DNA of 64,000 nucleotides from Aquimonas sp. (lineage in GTDB: Bacteria; Pseudomonadota; Gammaproteobacteria; Xanthomonadales; Xanthomonadaceae), in assembly GCA_022241605.1 (NCBI GenBank), contig JAKOMQ010000008.1, forward strand, positions 1-64,000, given 5' to 3'. Below are positions 18,536 through 27,700 of this stretch, piece by piece. Within the stretch, counting starts at the first letter, position 1. Every line of letters starts with the position of its first letter. Both the position numbers and the translations under genes were made by a program. The notes beneath the pieces were generated by a model. The model had not been told where the DNA came from. It worked only from the letters and a program-made list of their open reading frames with translations, and ran no database searches.

Positions 18536-18823
18536 ATGGGCGTCATGGCCATGTTCATGCTGTTGCTGGCGGTTGGTGTCGGCTTGTCCGGCGCCACCGG
18601 CTATCTGATTTTTGGCCCACTGGCCTATCGACATCTGCAGGATCGCAAGGCCGCCGTGGGCTCACACGCTTTTGCGCCCAGCTACCTGGCCTATCTGTTG
18701 CGCGGCGGTTTTCGCGCCCGCGACGACCGCAACCTGAATGGGCTGGCGACGCCTGCGCAGGTATTGCTGTATTTCGCGATCGTCGGCAGCGTGTCCGCCG
18801 TGCTGCTGCTGTTCTTCCTCTGA
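18536..18823 (+). CDS. Small membrane protein of unknown function
   Basis: 95 residues with two predicted membrane segments, at about residues 3-30 (VMAMFMLLLAVGVGLSGATG) and 76-95 (LLYFAIVGSVSAVLLLFFL), joined by a basic hydrophilic loop (LAYRHLQDRKAAVG, FRARDDRNLNG). GGAGAG precedes the ATG. It starts 55 bases after asnS and is followed 14 bases later by another small gene, so the three may be one unit. I do not recognise the family. Confidence 0.6.
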   Translation: MGVMAMFMLLLAVGVGLSGATGYLIFGPLAYRHLQDRKAAVGSHAFAPSYLAYLLRGGFRARDDRNLNGLATPAQVLLYFAIVGSVSAVLLLFFL

Positions 18824-18837
18824 CTCGGGAGAGCCCC

Positions 18838-19152
18838 ATGCAAGACGAAGAACGCATCGTCGGAACCCAGTGGTGGGTGGCCAGCCTCGGCAAGACGCTG
18901 ATCTGGGCCCGTCTGCACGTGCTCGACTCCGGTCTGACCAGGGTCTTCGACTGTGACGGCCGCACCCAACCCTATGACAGCGAAGACTCCGCGCGCACAG
19001 CTTTGCTGGATGCCGAATTCCGAGCTTGGGATGGCCTCGACGATGAGGACGCCGCCGGCCTTGGTTTTACCCTGGACGCAGTGCAGCCGCCACAGGCTGA
19101 AACCGACGAAGCGCTGCGCGAGCTGATGGTGCAGACCCTCGGACGACACTGA
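18838..19152 (+). CDS. Small acidic cytosolic protein of unknown function
   Basis: 104 residues with no signal peptide or membrane segment. The first half is strand-rich with Trp/Leu alternation (IVGTQWWVASLGKTLIW, RVFDCDGRTQPYDS) and the second half is acidic and helical (DAEFRAWDGLDDEDAAG, DEALRELMVQTLGRH). It has a ribosome-binding site (GGGAGAG) and sits 14 bases after the preceding membrane protein, suggesting co-translation. Family not recognised. Confidence 0.6.
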   Translation: MQDEERIVGTQWWVASLGKTLIWARLHVLDSGLTRVFDCDGRTQPYDSEDSARTALLDAEFRAWDGLDDEDAAGLGFTLDAVQPPQAETDEALRELMVQTLGRH

Positions 19153-19289
19153 GAGCATGTGAGAACCAGCCGCCTGCTGGGGACGCCGCTGGACGGCTTC
19201 GAACTGGCCTGTGGATCGTGCATGCGCCTTGAGACGGAGCGCAGACACGGCCTGCGCCTAGCCCAGCTGTGCCGGGCGCGGGCGCGTGA

Positions 19290-19991
19290 CTAGTCGTGCA
19301 CCCATTGTCCGTCGATCAGGGAAACCGTTTTCGGCTCCCGCTCCCACAGTTCGACGCCGTCATCGCGCCAGTGACGGCTGATGCGCGTGTAGGCGACGGT
19401 TTGTGCGTCGATCCAGCGGGTGTCTTCCGGCCCCCAATCCATGTCGTAGCCACCCAGCTCCCAGACCAGCGGCGCACCCGTGGGGCTGACCTGGTGAATG
19501 GCAATCCGGTTGGGGAAGAACCCGGCCTCGAGATCCATGCTCGACGACAGCAGCCAGCGCCCGTCAGGCGAAAACACGGGCGGGCTATCGAGGCGCTCCT
19601 GCTGGCCGCTTTCGATATTGATAAGCGAGTAGTACCCGCCTTCAAGGTAGCCCTGCATGAGCAACACGAAGGGATGACCGGGCGTAGTGCCAAGAAACTC
19701 GGTGGATCCCCATCCCTCCCCAGGCTCGGGATTGTCCTCGAAGACCAGCGGCTCTCCGCCGCCAATCCGCACAGTCAACACCGCGCCTTCGCGGCTCGCG
19801 ATCTCGGGATGCCTGGCCAGATAGTAGGCTTCGTCGCGCGCGCCCTCCTCCGCGCCGTCGGGCTCGTGCTCGGCTGTCGATTCGTAGTGCCCGGGCGGGC
19901 CCGCGTCCGGATCGGACGAGCAGGCCACCAGCCACAGGGAGGCGGTCAGAGCCACAGCCAGGGTCGAGTTCAGCGCCGGATTCATGGGCAT
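19290..19991 (-). CDS. Putative lipoprotein with beta-propeller-like segments
   Basis: About 233 residues. The signal peptide ends in a lipobox (LWLVAC, Cys about residue 24), followed by an acidic linker (HEPDGAEEGARDE). The rest is strand-rich, with blade-like repeats such as GYYSLINIESGQQERL, PPVFSPDGRWLLSSS and QTVAYTRISRHW that recall WD40/TolB-type propellers, though it is too short for a full one. ATG codons at 19991 and 19985 are both possible. It lies 60 bases downstream of the FGE-domain lipoprotein gene on the same strand. Function unknown. Confidence 0.6.
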   Translation of the reverse strand: MPMNPALNSTLAVALTASLWLVACSSDPDAGPPGHYESTAEHEPDGAEEGARDEAYYLARHPEIASREGAVLTVRIGGGEPLVFEDNPEPGEGWGSTEFLGTTPGHPFVLLMQGYLEGGYYSLINIESGQQERLDSPPVFSPDGRWLLSSSMDLEAGFFPNRIAIHQVSPTGAPLVWELGGYDMDWGPEDTRWIDAQTVAYTRISRHWRDDGVELWEREPKTVSLIDGQWVHD

Positions 19992-20051
19992 GGAGCTCTT
20001 TGAAGCGACCGGACGGGCGCCGGACGGCACCCGTCCAGCCACGTGTGCGGC

Positions 20052-21899
20052 TCAGAGATCGCGGGCCACACGGAAGCCCAGACGGGCGTTGGTGGTCGTC
20101 GGCGAAGCAGTGAGGCGGAAGGCGGAGCGCGCCTGGTCGGGCGAACTCGCCCATGAGCCACCGCGGATGACCCGACGGTTGCAGCCCGGATTGACCCAAG
20201 CACTGCCGTCGGTGGGTGCGCGCTGGTAGTTGTCATGCCAGCAGTCCTCCACCCACTCCGACACGTTGCCTGCCATATCGTGCAGACCAAAGCGGTTTGC
20301 TTCGTAGCTGCGTACCGGGGCCGGCCCCCAGAATCCGTCCGAGTAGTTCGAGAACGCGTTGACCCAGTTGCGGCGGGAGTCGCTGCGATCGCCGTCGCCG
20401 GTCAGGTTTCCAACCAGCCGGGTCGGATTGCCTTCGCCCCACGGATAGCGCGTCTGGGTGCCCGCACGCAGTGCGTACTCGAATTCCGCCTCCGAGGGCA
20501 GGCGGTAGTTCTTGCCTGCCTCACGCGACAGCCAGTCCGTATAGGCCTTGGCATCCACCCAGGACACATGGATCACGGGCAGGTCATTGCCCGCCGGCCG
20601 CCCCGCATGATCGCTCTGCCACGTCACACCGCTGCGCGACACCATGCTGCCGCTGCGCTCGTCGTAGATCGTGGAGCTGCCGTTCTGGTTGGCGCTGGGA
20701 ACGTAGCCGGTGGCCTGAATGAACGCGCGGTACTGGCCTACCGTGGTTTCCGTGCGGGCCATCGCCATGCCGCGCGCCAGGGTGATGTTCAGTCTAGGCC
20801 CCTCGTTGGTTTTGCGTTCGGGCTCATTCTCCGGCGAGCCCATCTGGAAGCTGCCCAGCGGAATCACCACCAGCTCCGGTCCGCTACCGCCGCCGCGCAG
20901 CGGATCGCTCACGGCTTGTCCGGGCCGCAACGAGGCGTAGGCCCGCGCGGATTCGATGCGGCTGCGCAGGGCCTCGATCCCCTCGGCACCGGCAGCGTCG
21001 GATTCCAGCGCCGCCAGCGCCTGCTGCGCGGCTTCGACGTTGCCGGCTTCCACGGCGCTGTTGGCCTGCGCGATGAGTTCGTTGGCGCGGGTCTGCCGTA
21101 ACTCAACGATGCGCGTGCTGGCGTCCTGCACGCTGGCAGAGCCGGGCGCCACGCGGCTGGCGTCGGCCAGCATCCGCTGGGAGTCATCGAAATTGCCCGT
21201 CTCGGCGGCACGGGAAGCCTGGGTGACCAGCTGGGCCTCGATCCGCGTGAGACCTTCCTGGGCGCCGGTATTGGCTGGGTCGGCGCGCAGGATCTGCCGG
21301 TAGATCTCGGCCGCGTTGCTGCCCTCCGGGCTGACCAGCTGACCGGCATCCGCGAGCCGCTGTGCCTCGGCCAGCAGCGCAGCCACCTCGCGTCCCGAAT
21401 CCAGCTTGGCCCTGAGGCTGGCCAACTCCGGGCTATCCGGGCGCAGCCGCGCCACCACGCCCACGATGCGGCCGGACTCGTTGAAGCGCGCCTGCGCGAA
21501 AGCCTGTTCACCACGTTGAAGCAGCTGCTCGACGACGCTGTCGATCCCCGCCTGTGCAAGCGGATTCTCCGGCTCGTTCTGCAGGATCAGGGTGTAGAGC
21601 GCCAGTGCGCTGTTCTCGCCCTGGTCCAGACGCCCCGCAGCCAGCGCCTGCTCCGCACGCGCCAGTGCCTCGGTCACGTTGAAGTTGGGCAGCGGCGTGA
21701 ACTCCGGTGACCATTCCGCCTGCCCAGCCGTTGAATCCATCAGCCGCCTCGGTGCAGCGGGCGTGTCGGCGCGATCCTCGGCGACTGCGGGCTCCGAGGG
21801 GGCTGCTGTCGAAGCCGCCTCCTCCTGCTTGCCGCAACCTCCCACCAGCAGCGCCGAAAACACGGCCACTGCCACCCCCCTGAAAACGCGATTTGCCAC
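20052..21899 (-). CDS. Lipoprotein with TPR-like repeats and a formylglycine-generating-enzyme (SUMF1) domain
   Basis: 615 residues from the GTG at 21899, which follows GAGGAGG and places a lipoprotein signal (FSALLVGGCGKQ) at the N-terminus. Residues about 80-330 are Ala-rich helical repeats (ALAAGRLDQGENSALALY, QAFAQARFNESGRI) like tetratricopeptide arrays. The C-terminal 260 residues form an FGE-sulfatase domain: IPLGSFQMGSPENEPERKTNEGP, ETTVGQYRAFIQATGY, PVIHVSWVDAKAYTDWL, YRLPSEAEFEYALRAGT, WGEGNP, GNVSEWVEDCW and RVIRGGSWASSP. The two active-site cysteines of true FGEs are not evident, so this is more likely a non-catalytic relative used in signalling or binding. It probably faces the periplasm. 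Confidence 0.8.
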   Translation of the reverse strand: MANRVFRGVAVAVFSALLVGGCGKQEEAASTAAPSEPAVAEDRADTPAAPRRLMDSTAGQAEWSPEFTPLPNFNVTEALARAEQALAAGRLDQGENSALALYTLILQNEPENPLAQAGIDSVVEQLLQRGEQAFAQARFNESGRIVGVVARLRPDSPELASLRAKLDSGREVAALLAEAQRLADAGQLVSPEGSNAAEIYRQILRADPANTGAQEGLTRIEAQLVTQASRAAETGNFDDSQRMLADASRVAPGSASVQDASTRIVELRQTRANELIAQANSAVEAGNVEAAQQALAALESDAAGAEGIEALRSRIESARAYASLRPGQAVSDPLRGGGSGPELVVIPLGSFQMGSPENEPERKTNEGPRLNITLARGMAMARTETTVGQYRAFIQATGYVPSANQNGSSTIYDERSGSMVSRSGVTWQSDHAGRPAGNDLPVIHVSWVDAKAYTDWLSREAGKNYRLPSEAEFEYALRAGTQTRYPWGEGNPTRLVGNLTGDGDRSDSRRNWVNAFSNYSDGFWGPAPVRSYEANRFGLHDMAGNVSEWVEDCWHDNYQRAPTDGSAWVNPGCNRRVIRGGSWASSPDQARSAFRLTASPTTTNARLGFRVARDL

Positions 21900-22227
21900 T
21901 CTGCCTCCTCCCCGCCCCTGCGGGAGTGATTCGATCGGATCCCCATCGCCATGCAAGAACGGCATCGCAGTGTCGTGCCGAGCCGCTGCCCTGATGCTGG
22001 CGCGCGGCGGCGGGATGGGGGATGTTCGGAGGGCTCCATGGCTGACCCATCAGCCGGTGCTCCGTCCGTGCGTGTCCGCTTGATCGCGGATCTTGGCGCA
22101 ACTCACGATAGTGCGCCGGCATCGGCGCTTCGGATCGTGACCCAGTTCAAAGCTGCGCTGCGATCTGGGCTATGGTTCGCGCCCCAGGCCCGAGAATCGG
22201 GCTGATCACGCGAGCAGGATCGACCCG
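21900..22227. other. Intergenic region between divergent genes
   Basis: 328 bases holding the upstream regions of the FGE-domain lipoprotein and rnd. No well-spaced promoter pair, hairpin or credible small gene was identified; the open frames present lack ribosome-binding sites. Confidence 0.3.
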
Positions 22228-23334
22228 ATGCAATGGATCACCACGGCCGAAGATGCGCATCAGCTGGCGGACTGGAGCCGTGCTCCGGCAGTCGCCATGG
22301 ACACCGAGTTCATGCGCGAGAAAACCTATTTTCCCGAGCTCGCGCTGGTGCAGCTGGGCCGTCCGGGCGAGGTCTTGCTGCTGGATGCGCCCGCGCTGGG
22401 CGCCCATCCTGCCCTGATCGGGCTCCTGCGATCGCCGACGCTGAAGGTGATGCACAGCGCCAGTGAGGACCTTCAGGCCCTGCTGCACGCCTGCGGAGAG
22501 CTGCCGCGCCCGCTGTTCGATACCCAGATCGCCGCTGGCCTCGCCGGCATGGATCCCGGGCTTTCGTATCAGAAACTCGTGGAACAGCTGTGCGGCACCC
22601 TTCTGGAAAAGGGCGAAACGCGTTCGGACTGGCTGCGGCGGCCACTCTCGCAGGCGCAGCTCAACTATGCCGCCGACGACGTGCGCTATTTGTTGGACCC
22701 CTGGCAGCAATTGGAAGAGCGCTTGCGCACGCTGGGCCGCATGGAGTGGCTTCAGGAAGACTGCGAGCGTCTGCTGGAAAGCGCGGATGCAGCGGAAGAT
22801 CCGCAGCCGCATCTCGCGATGCGCCCAGCCCAAGGCCTCCCACGCGAGGCGCAGGCGCGGCTGCGTCGACTGCTGCTGTGGCGTGCCGAGCGCGCGCGCA
22901 GCGGCAACCGACCGCGCAATTGGGTGCTGGACGCCGGGCTGGCGCTTGATCTGGCGCAGCGCGACGGCTTGACGCGAGCAGAGTTCGAGACCCTGCTCGA
23001 CCGCAATCCCAAATCGCCGCGCAAGCGCCGCGATGAGCTGTTCGACGCGCTGCAGCTGCCGTTGACCGCGCAGGAGCTGGACATTCCGCTGGCCCAGCTG
23101 CCGGACCCGTCCGAGCGCGAGGGCTTGAAGCGCCTGCAGGCGGCGGTCGCCGCACGCGCCGCAGTGCTGCAGCTGTCGGAATCCACACTCGCCTCCCGCA
23201 AGCACTTGGAGACGCTGTTGCGCGAAGGCCGCTGGAGCCGCGTGCTGCAGGGCTGGCGGCGGGGACTGCTGGCGGAGACGCTGCTGCCGCTGTTGCCCGG
23301 CCCGCAGCGTGAAGCGGCCGCCGCGCAGCCTTGA
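22228..23334 (+). CDS. rnd: Ribonuclease D
   Basis: 368 residues, as expected for RNase D, a 3'-5' exonuclease that trims tRNA precursors. The DEDDy exonuclease motifs are present: Exo I AMDTEF (about residue 25), Exo II LKVMHSASEDLQAL (about 75) and Exo III LNYAADDVRYL (about 150) with the Tyr. Two HRDC-type helical domains follow (RAERARSGNRPRNWVLDA, and the C-terminal part). It precedes tRNA-Ala(CGC) by 135 bases, but the tRNA has its own promoter. Confidence 0.95.
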   Translation: MQWITTAEDAHQLADWSRAPAVAMDTEFMREKTYFPELALVQLGRPGEVLLLDAPALGAHPALIGLLRSPTLKVMHSASEDLQALLHACGELPRPLFDTQIAAGLAGMDPGLSYQKLVEQLCGTLLEKGETRSDWLRRPLSQAQLNYAADDVRYLLDPWQQLEERLRTLGRMEWLQEDCERLLESADAAEDPQPHLAMRPAQGLPREAQARLRRLLLWRAERARSGNRPRNWVLDAGLALDLAQRDGLTRAEFETLLDRNPKSPRKRRDELFDALQLPLTAQELDIPLAQLPDPSEREGLKRLQAAVAARAAVLQLSESTLASRKHLETLLREGRWSRVLQGWRRGLLAETLLPLLPGPQREAAAAQP

Positions 23335-23430
23335 GATGATCTGGAAGACCATTCGACTTGACTGGTCGCCCTTGGGCTACGCGGTTCCGGCATGCGCGGT
23401 TTTTCATCCACCCCGCGCCGGTTCAGGGCC

Positions 23431-23459
23431 TTGGCAGCCTGCAGGGCAGCATCTATGAT
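23431..23459 (+). promoter_or_regulatory. Sigma70 promoter of tRNA-Ala(CGC)
   Basis: TTGGCA (23431-23436) and TATGAT (23454-23459) each match the consensus at 5 of 6 positions and are exactly 17 bases apart; transcription would start about 4 bases before the tRNA. Confidence 0.8.
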
Positions 23460-23469
23460 GCAGGCTCGT

Positions 23470-23545
23470 GGGGCGGTAGCTCAGCTGGGAGAGCGCTGCG
23501 TTCGCAATGCAGAGGTCGGGAGTTCGATCCTCCTCCGCTCCACCA
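23470..23545 (+). tRNA. tRNA-Ala (anticodon CGC)
   Basis: 76 bases: GGGGCGGTAGCTCAGCTGGG start, anticodon stem CTGCG/TGCAG around loop TTCGCAA (anticodon CGC), T-arm GGGAGTTCGATCCTCC, encoded CCA. It decodes GCG. It has its own promoter and terminator. Confidence 0.95.
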
Positions 23546-23556
23546 ACCCCTGAAGA

Positions 23557-23580
23557 ACCGGCCTCCAAGGCCGGTTTTTT
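23557..23580 (+). terminator. Rho-independent terminator of tRNA-Ala(CGC)
   Basis: Stem ACCGGCC/GGCCGGT (23557-23563 with 23569-23575) followed by a T-run at 23575-23580, eleven bases after the tRNA. Confidence 0.9.
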
Positions 23581-23821
23581 GTTGCCTGAAATCTGGTGTT
23601 TGCGCAGGCGTTTGGGCGATGCCGCGGGCGCACCGAATCACGTCGACTGCCCGCGACGTGCATCCGCATCGAGGTTCTCCAGGTATTCGCGCCAGCGATC
23701 ACTGCGGCATGCCCGCAACCTTTGGCGACTGCGCCAGGCGCCGTATTCCAAAGAGAACATCGACGCCCACCCGGGCTTTACCTCACTATTGACCCGTCCC
23801 TATGGCCTTGAGGAAAGACCC

Positions 23822-24277
23822 ATGAATTCCAGCTCACTCGGTCGAACGGCGCTGTGCGGCTTCATCGCTGGCGCGCTTGCCTATCTCGTGTTCCACCAGG
23901 GGGCATTCTGGGCCTTGACCCAGGCTGGGGTTTTTCAGGCCAACACGTGGTCAATGGCGCCGACCCAGCCCTTGGGCGTGCCGCTGGTCTTCTCGGCGAT
24001 GTTCTGGACCGGGCTCTGGGGGGTGCTCGGGGCGTTCCTGGTTGCCCGGCTGTCCCTGCCGCGCTGGCTGGGCTGGATGCTGTTTGCCACAGTGGTCGTC
24101 ACGCTGGTCAACTGGTTCATCGTGCTGCCGCTGAAAGGCGGCCCCGTCGGAGGAGGCTTCCGGATGCCCGGCGTGGTTCTGGCACCTCTCGTCTACAGTC
24201 TTTGGGGACTCGGGATGTGGCTGATTTACAGCGCTCTTCAGCGGCCCCGGGGAGCCTCGCCCTCACCCGCGCGATGA
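23822..24277 (+). CDS. Small integral membrane protein of unknown function
   Basis: 151 residues from the ATG at 23822, preceded by GAGGAA. Four hydrophobic segments are visible: about residues 8-30 (ALCGFIAGALAYLVFHQGAF), 52-75 (LVFSAMFWTGLWGVLGAFLV), 80-102 (WLGWMLFATVVVTLVNWFIV) and 118-138 (VLAPLVYSLWGLGMWLIYSA). The GGPVGGGFRMPG loop lies between the last two. It resembles small conserved proteobacterial inner-membrane proteins, but I cannot name the family. It is isolated between two tRNA genes. Confidence 0.65.
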   Translation: MNSSSLGRTALCGFIAGALAYLVFHQGAFWALTQAGVFQANTWSMAPTQPLGVPLVFSAMFWTGLWGVLGAFLVARLSLPRWLGWMLFATVVVTLVNWFIVLPLKGGPVGGGFRMPGVVLAPLVYSLWGLGMWLIYSALQRPRGASPSPAR

Positions 24278-24413
24278 GGGCAGCGCTGGCAATCCCTTCC
24301 GGATAACGGGCTCAGCCGCCTGCAGCGCTCCAGCGGTTCGCGCTCAACTGAAAGCCGCCGAAAGCGAAGGCGCCAGCGCGCGTGTTCATGCCGTGCAGCG
24401 GCGGCGATCGGCG

Positions 24414-24437
24414 ATCGGCATCGGCATCGGCATCGGC
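24414..24437. repeat. Hexanucleotide microsatellite
   Basis: Four perfect tandem copies of ATCGGC, with a degenerate copy just upstream, in the 266-base gap between the membrane protein and tRNA-Arg. The gap shows no supported gene. Confidence 0.75.
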
Positions 24438-24543
24438 GATTGTTTCGACTTCTCCCTGCAACGGTGTCCAACACGCCCGTCCCGTCGCGATCCCCCTTGA
24501 GCGTCATTCGCGACAGGCCAAGAGCCAAGCGCGCACCTGCAAG

Positions 24544-24620
24544 TGGTGCCCCCGGCGCGATTCGAACGCACGACCTTCCCCTTAGGAGGGGGACGCTCTA
24601 TCCAGCTGAGCTACGGGGGC
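24544..24620 (-). tRNA. tRNA-Arg (anticodon CCT)
   Basis: 77 bases on the reverse strand: GCCCCCGTAGCTCAGCTGGA start, anticodon stem TCCCC/GGGGA around loop CTCCTAA (anticodon CCT), T-arm TGCGTTCGAATCGCG, encoded CCA. It reads AGG. Confidence 0.95.
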
Positions 24621-24781
24621 AGTGGCGCATAGTGTGCCATGGCCACCGAGCGTACGATCGCAGCGGCGCCGCAGTATGCTCGTCGCGGGGTGCCCAGACG
24701 GCGCAGCGCGTCTGAGTGTCGGGAACTGGCGCCATTTCACGTATCCCAAGCTGAGTTGCCAATCACCAATCTGGGGGTTAC

Positions 24782-27700
24782 ATGCACAGCAGCGCACGCG
24801 GCTTTGGCTTGTTGTTTCTCTTTGCTTGCGCCGCCGTTGCCTCGGCTGGGGCCGAGCGCGATCGGGTGTTCGAGCAGCGTGCCGAGCTGTTGATCCAGAG
24901 CGCGGCGCAGCAGATCGGCGCCGAGCGCGTGGAGCTGGGCTCGGCACCGCATGAGCTGCGCGAAGTTACCGCCAAGGCGACGCAGGAGGTGGGGCAGCTG
25001 CTCGGGCAGATCAGCGAGCTCGAGTTCCGCGTTGAGCAGGGAGAGTTGAAACTTCAGCCGGCGATCCGCGATCGACTGCGGCTGGCGCGGATAGCGCTTG
25101 AATCCGAGCCTTTCCATGTGCCCATGACCAAGGCGCTTGCCAAGACGCTCACTGGCCTGTCAGGCAGCGTTGTCCGGGCAAGTGATTCCACGCCCCTGCA
25201 AGGGGTGAGCGTGCAGGCAATCGACTTCACCTGGGGCGCGCCGCCTACCGGCAGTGGCATCGTCGCAAGCACCTCTACCGATGCCAGCGGCGCCTATCAA
25301 CTGACCTTGCCGCCCGGCACTTACCTGCTGCGCGCCCGGTCTTTTGGCTCGGTCTCACCGCTCGGCGCTGCCGGCTACCGCCCGCTGGCCTGGCCAGACC
25401 TGCCCTGCGACGACTCCCTGAGCTGCGACAGCACGGTGGGCACTCCGATCGTCATCGCAGCAGTTTCGCCGGTGACGGGCATCAACTTTGCGCTGCAGCC
25501 AGCAGGCGGCATCAGCGGCACCATCCGGCGCGCCTCGGACGCGTCACCGCTGCAGAATGTCGATGTCCAGGTGCTGTCGGAGAGCGGATTCACGAGCGGC
25601 TTCGCGCAGACCGATGCAAGCGGCGCTTTCCAGTTCCTTGGGTTGGCTCCGGGACGCTATCGGGTTTTCACTCGTTCGGCATCGGCGGATATCCCGGGCC
25701 TGATGAACGCCCTGTTTGGAAACCGTTCCTGCGCTCGTCTCGTCACCGGAGCCACGGACTGCCAGTTCCTCCCGCCCGACTGGGTGACCGTTTCGGCAGG
25801 CGCGATTGTATCTGGACGTGACATTTCGCTGGAGGCTAACCCGGGCTCAATAGCGGGCGTCGTCCAGGACGACCTGGGGGCTCCGCTGGAAGGCGCTTCC
25901 GTCCAGCTCTACTCGGACGACCGCTACACGTTTTTCGGCACCGTCTCCGGCCCAGGCGGGACCTTCAGCTTCGATCAGCTGCGCCCCGGCACCTACCGGA
26001 TCTTCGGATCGCGCCGCGTCGACAACGCCAACACGCATGCGGCTGCGTTCTGGCCCGACGTGGCCTGTGCGGGAGGCTGTTCTGCCGCGGATGGTGACGC
26101 CGTGGTTGTCAGCGCAGGCGCCAGCGTCACTCTGCCGCAGCCTCTGGCCCTGAACCGAGGCAGCACAATCCAAGGCCAGATCCGCGATCCCGCAACGCTC
26201 GCGCCCATCGCCGGGATCGAAGTGTTCGCCACCGGCGATCTCACTGGGGGCGGCGCGTCCACCGACGCATCCGGCAATTTCACTATTCGCGGGCTGCCCG
26301 CAGGCACCTACTACGTTTACGTGTCCGCGGGCAGTACGTTTACCTCCCTCAACTATGTAACGACTTATAACGGCGGGGCGACCTGTGCGCGTTTTTTCTG
26401 TGGGCAGCTCGGAACGCCGGTGACTCTGGAGGCCTCTGGCCCCGGTGCCATCGCAACCGTCAACATCGAGCCCGCGGTGGGCGGTCAGGTCTCGGGCGTG
26501 ATCACCGACGCGCTCACCGGACGCCCGGTTCAACGCAATCGCGCACGCCTTGAAGTGTTTGACCCGGCCACGGGTGTGACTGTCAAGCAGCCCTTCCAGG
26601 CCGACTGCACGCCACCGACGGAGCTGAGCCCTTCCACCTGCAGCTATACCGGCCGCGGTTTCGCGCCCGGCGCCTATCGAGGCGTCTTCGCAACCTCGTC
26701 CGCCTCAGGCTGGATTGACACGGCGTTCGGCGGGACGCCCTGTCCGCGCGGCGGCTGCGATCTCGCTCCGCTGCCTCCGCTCTTCATCACCGCGGGCGCG
26801 ACACTCACCGGCATCAATGGAACGCTGGCTCGCGGCCAACTTATACGCGGACGCGTGACCGATGCCAGCGCCGCCGATGGCGCGCTCGACTGTGCGGCGT
26901 GGAGCCCGGTGAGCGACAACAACTGCAGCAGCGTCGCCTTCAACACCACCCTCGATAACTACGCTGCGTTTGGCCAGCTGGATCGCGCCGGCAACTATGC
27001 GACACGGACGGGCTTCGTCCCCGGCACTACGCTCTACGGTTCGACCTTCCTGCTGCGCAACAATGCCACCTTCGGGGGCGGCTATGTCGACCAGGCTTAC
27101 AACGGTCTGGCCTGTCCCTACGGAAGCTGCGGCATCACCACGGGCAGCGGCATCACGGTTGGCGCCACGGGCACCAGCGGCATCGATTTCGCGCTGCAGC
27201 CTGGGGCCTCCCTGACCGGAATCATCACGCGCTCGACGGGTGGGCTGCCGATTCCCGGGGTCGAGGTTCGGGCGTTCAACTCCGCCGGGCGCCTCGCAGG
27301 CGTGGGCCGCTCCTCTGCTCGCGGCACCTGGCGTATCGCCGGACTGTCGCCCGGCAACTACTTTGTCTCAACGTCGAACAACCAGGGTTTTCTCAACGAG
27401 GTTTACAACGATCTTCCCTGCGAACCCTTCTGCAACCCGGTGGGCGGTTCGCCCATTGCTGTCGCCGGTGCGGGTGTGATCGGCGGCATCGACTTCGCGC
27501 TGAATGCGGCCGCATCGATTACCGGGCAGGTCCGGCTGGGGGTGGCTCCGCAGTCAAACGTGCGAGTGGAACTTTATGGCGCGGTTGGCAACCTCGTGCG
27601 CACCACCACCAGCAACGCCTCGGGCGCATACGGCTTCGCAGGCCTCGCCGCGGGTCGGTTCTACGTCCGCACGCGCGATGACGCGGGTCGCGCCGATGCG

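Noticed and set aside
17056-18597. A 513-residue reverse open frame
   Set aside because: It is the shadow of asnS.
24414-24437. Possible CRISPR-like or regulatory tandem repeat
   Set aside because: Only a 24-base hexamer microsatellite with no spacers and no cas genes nearby.
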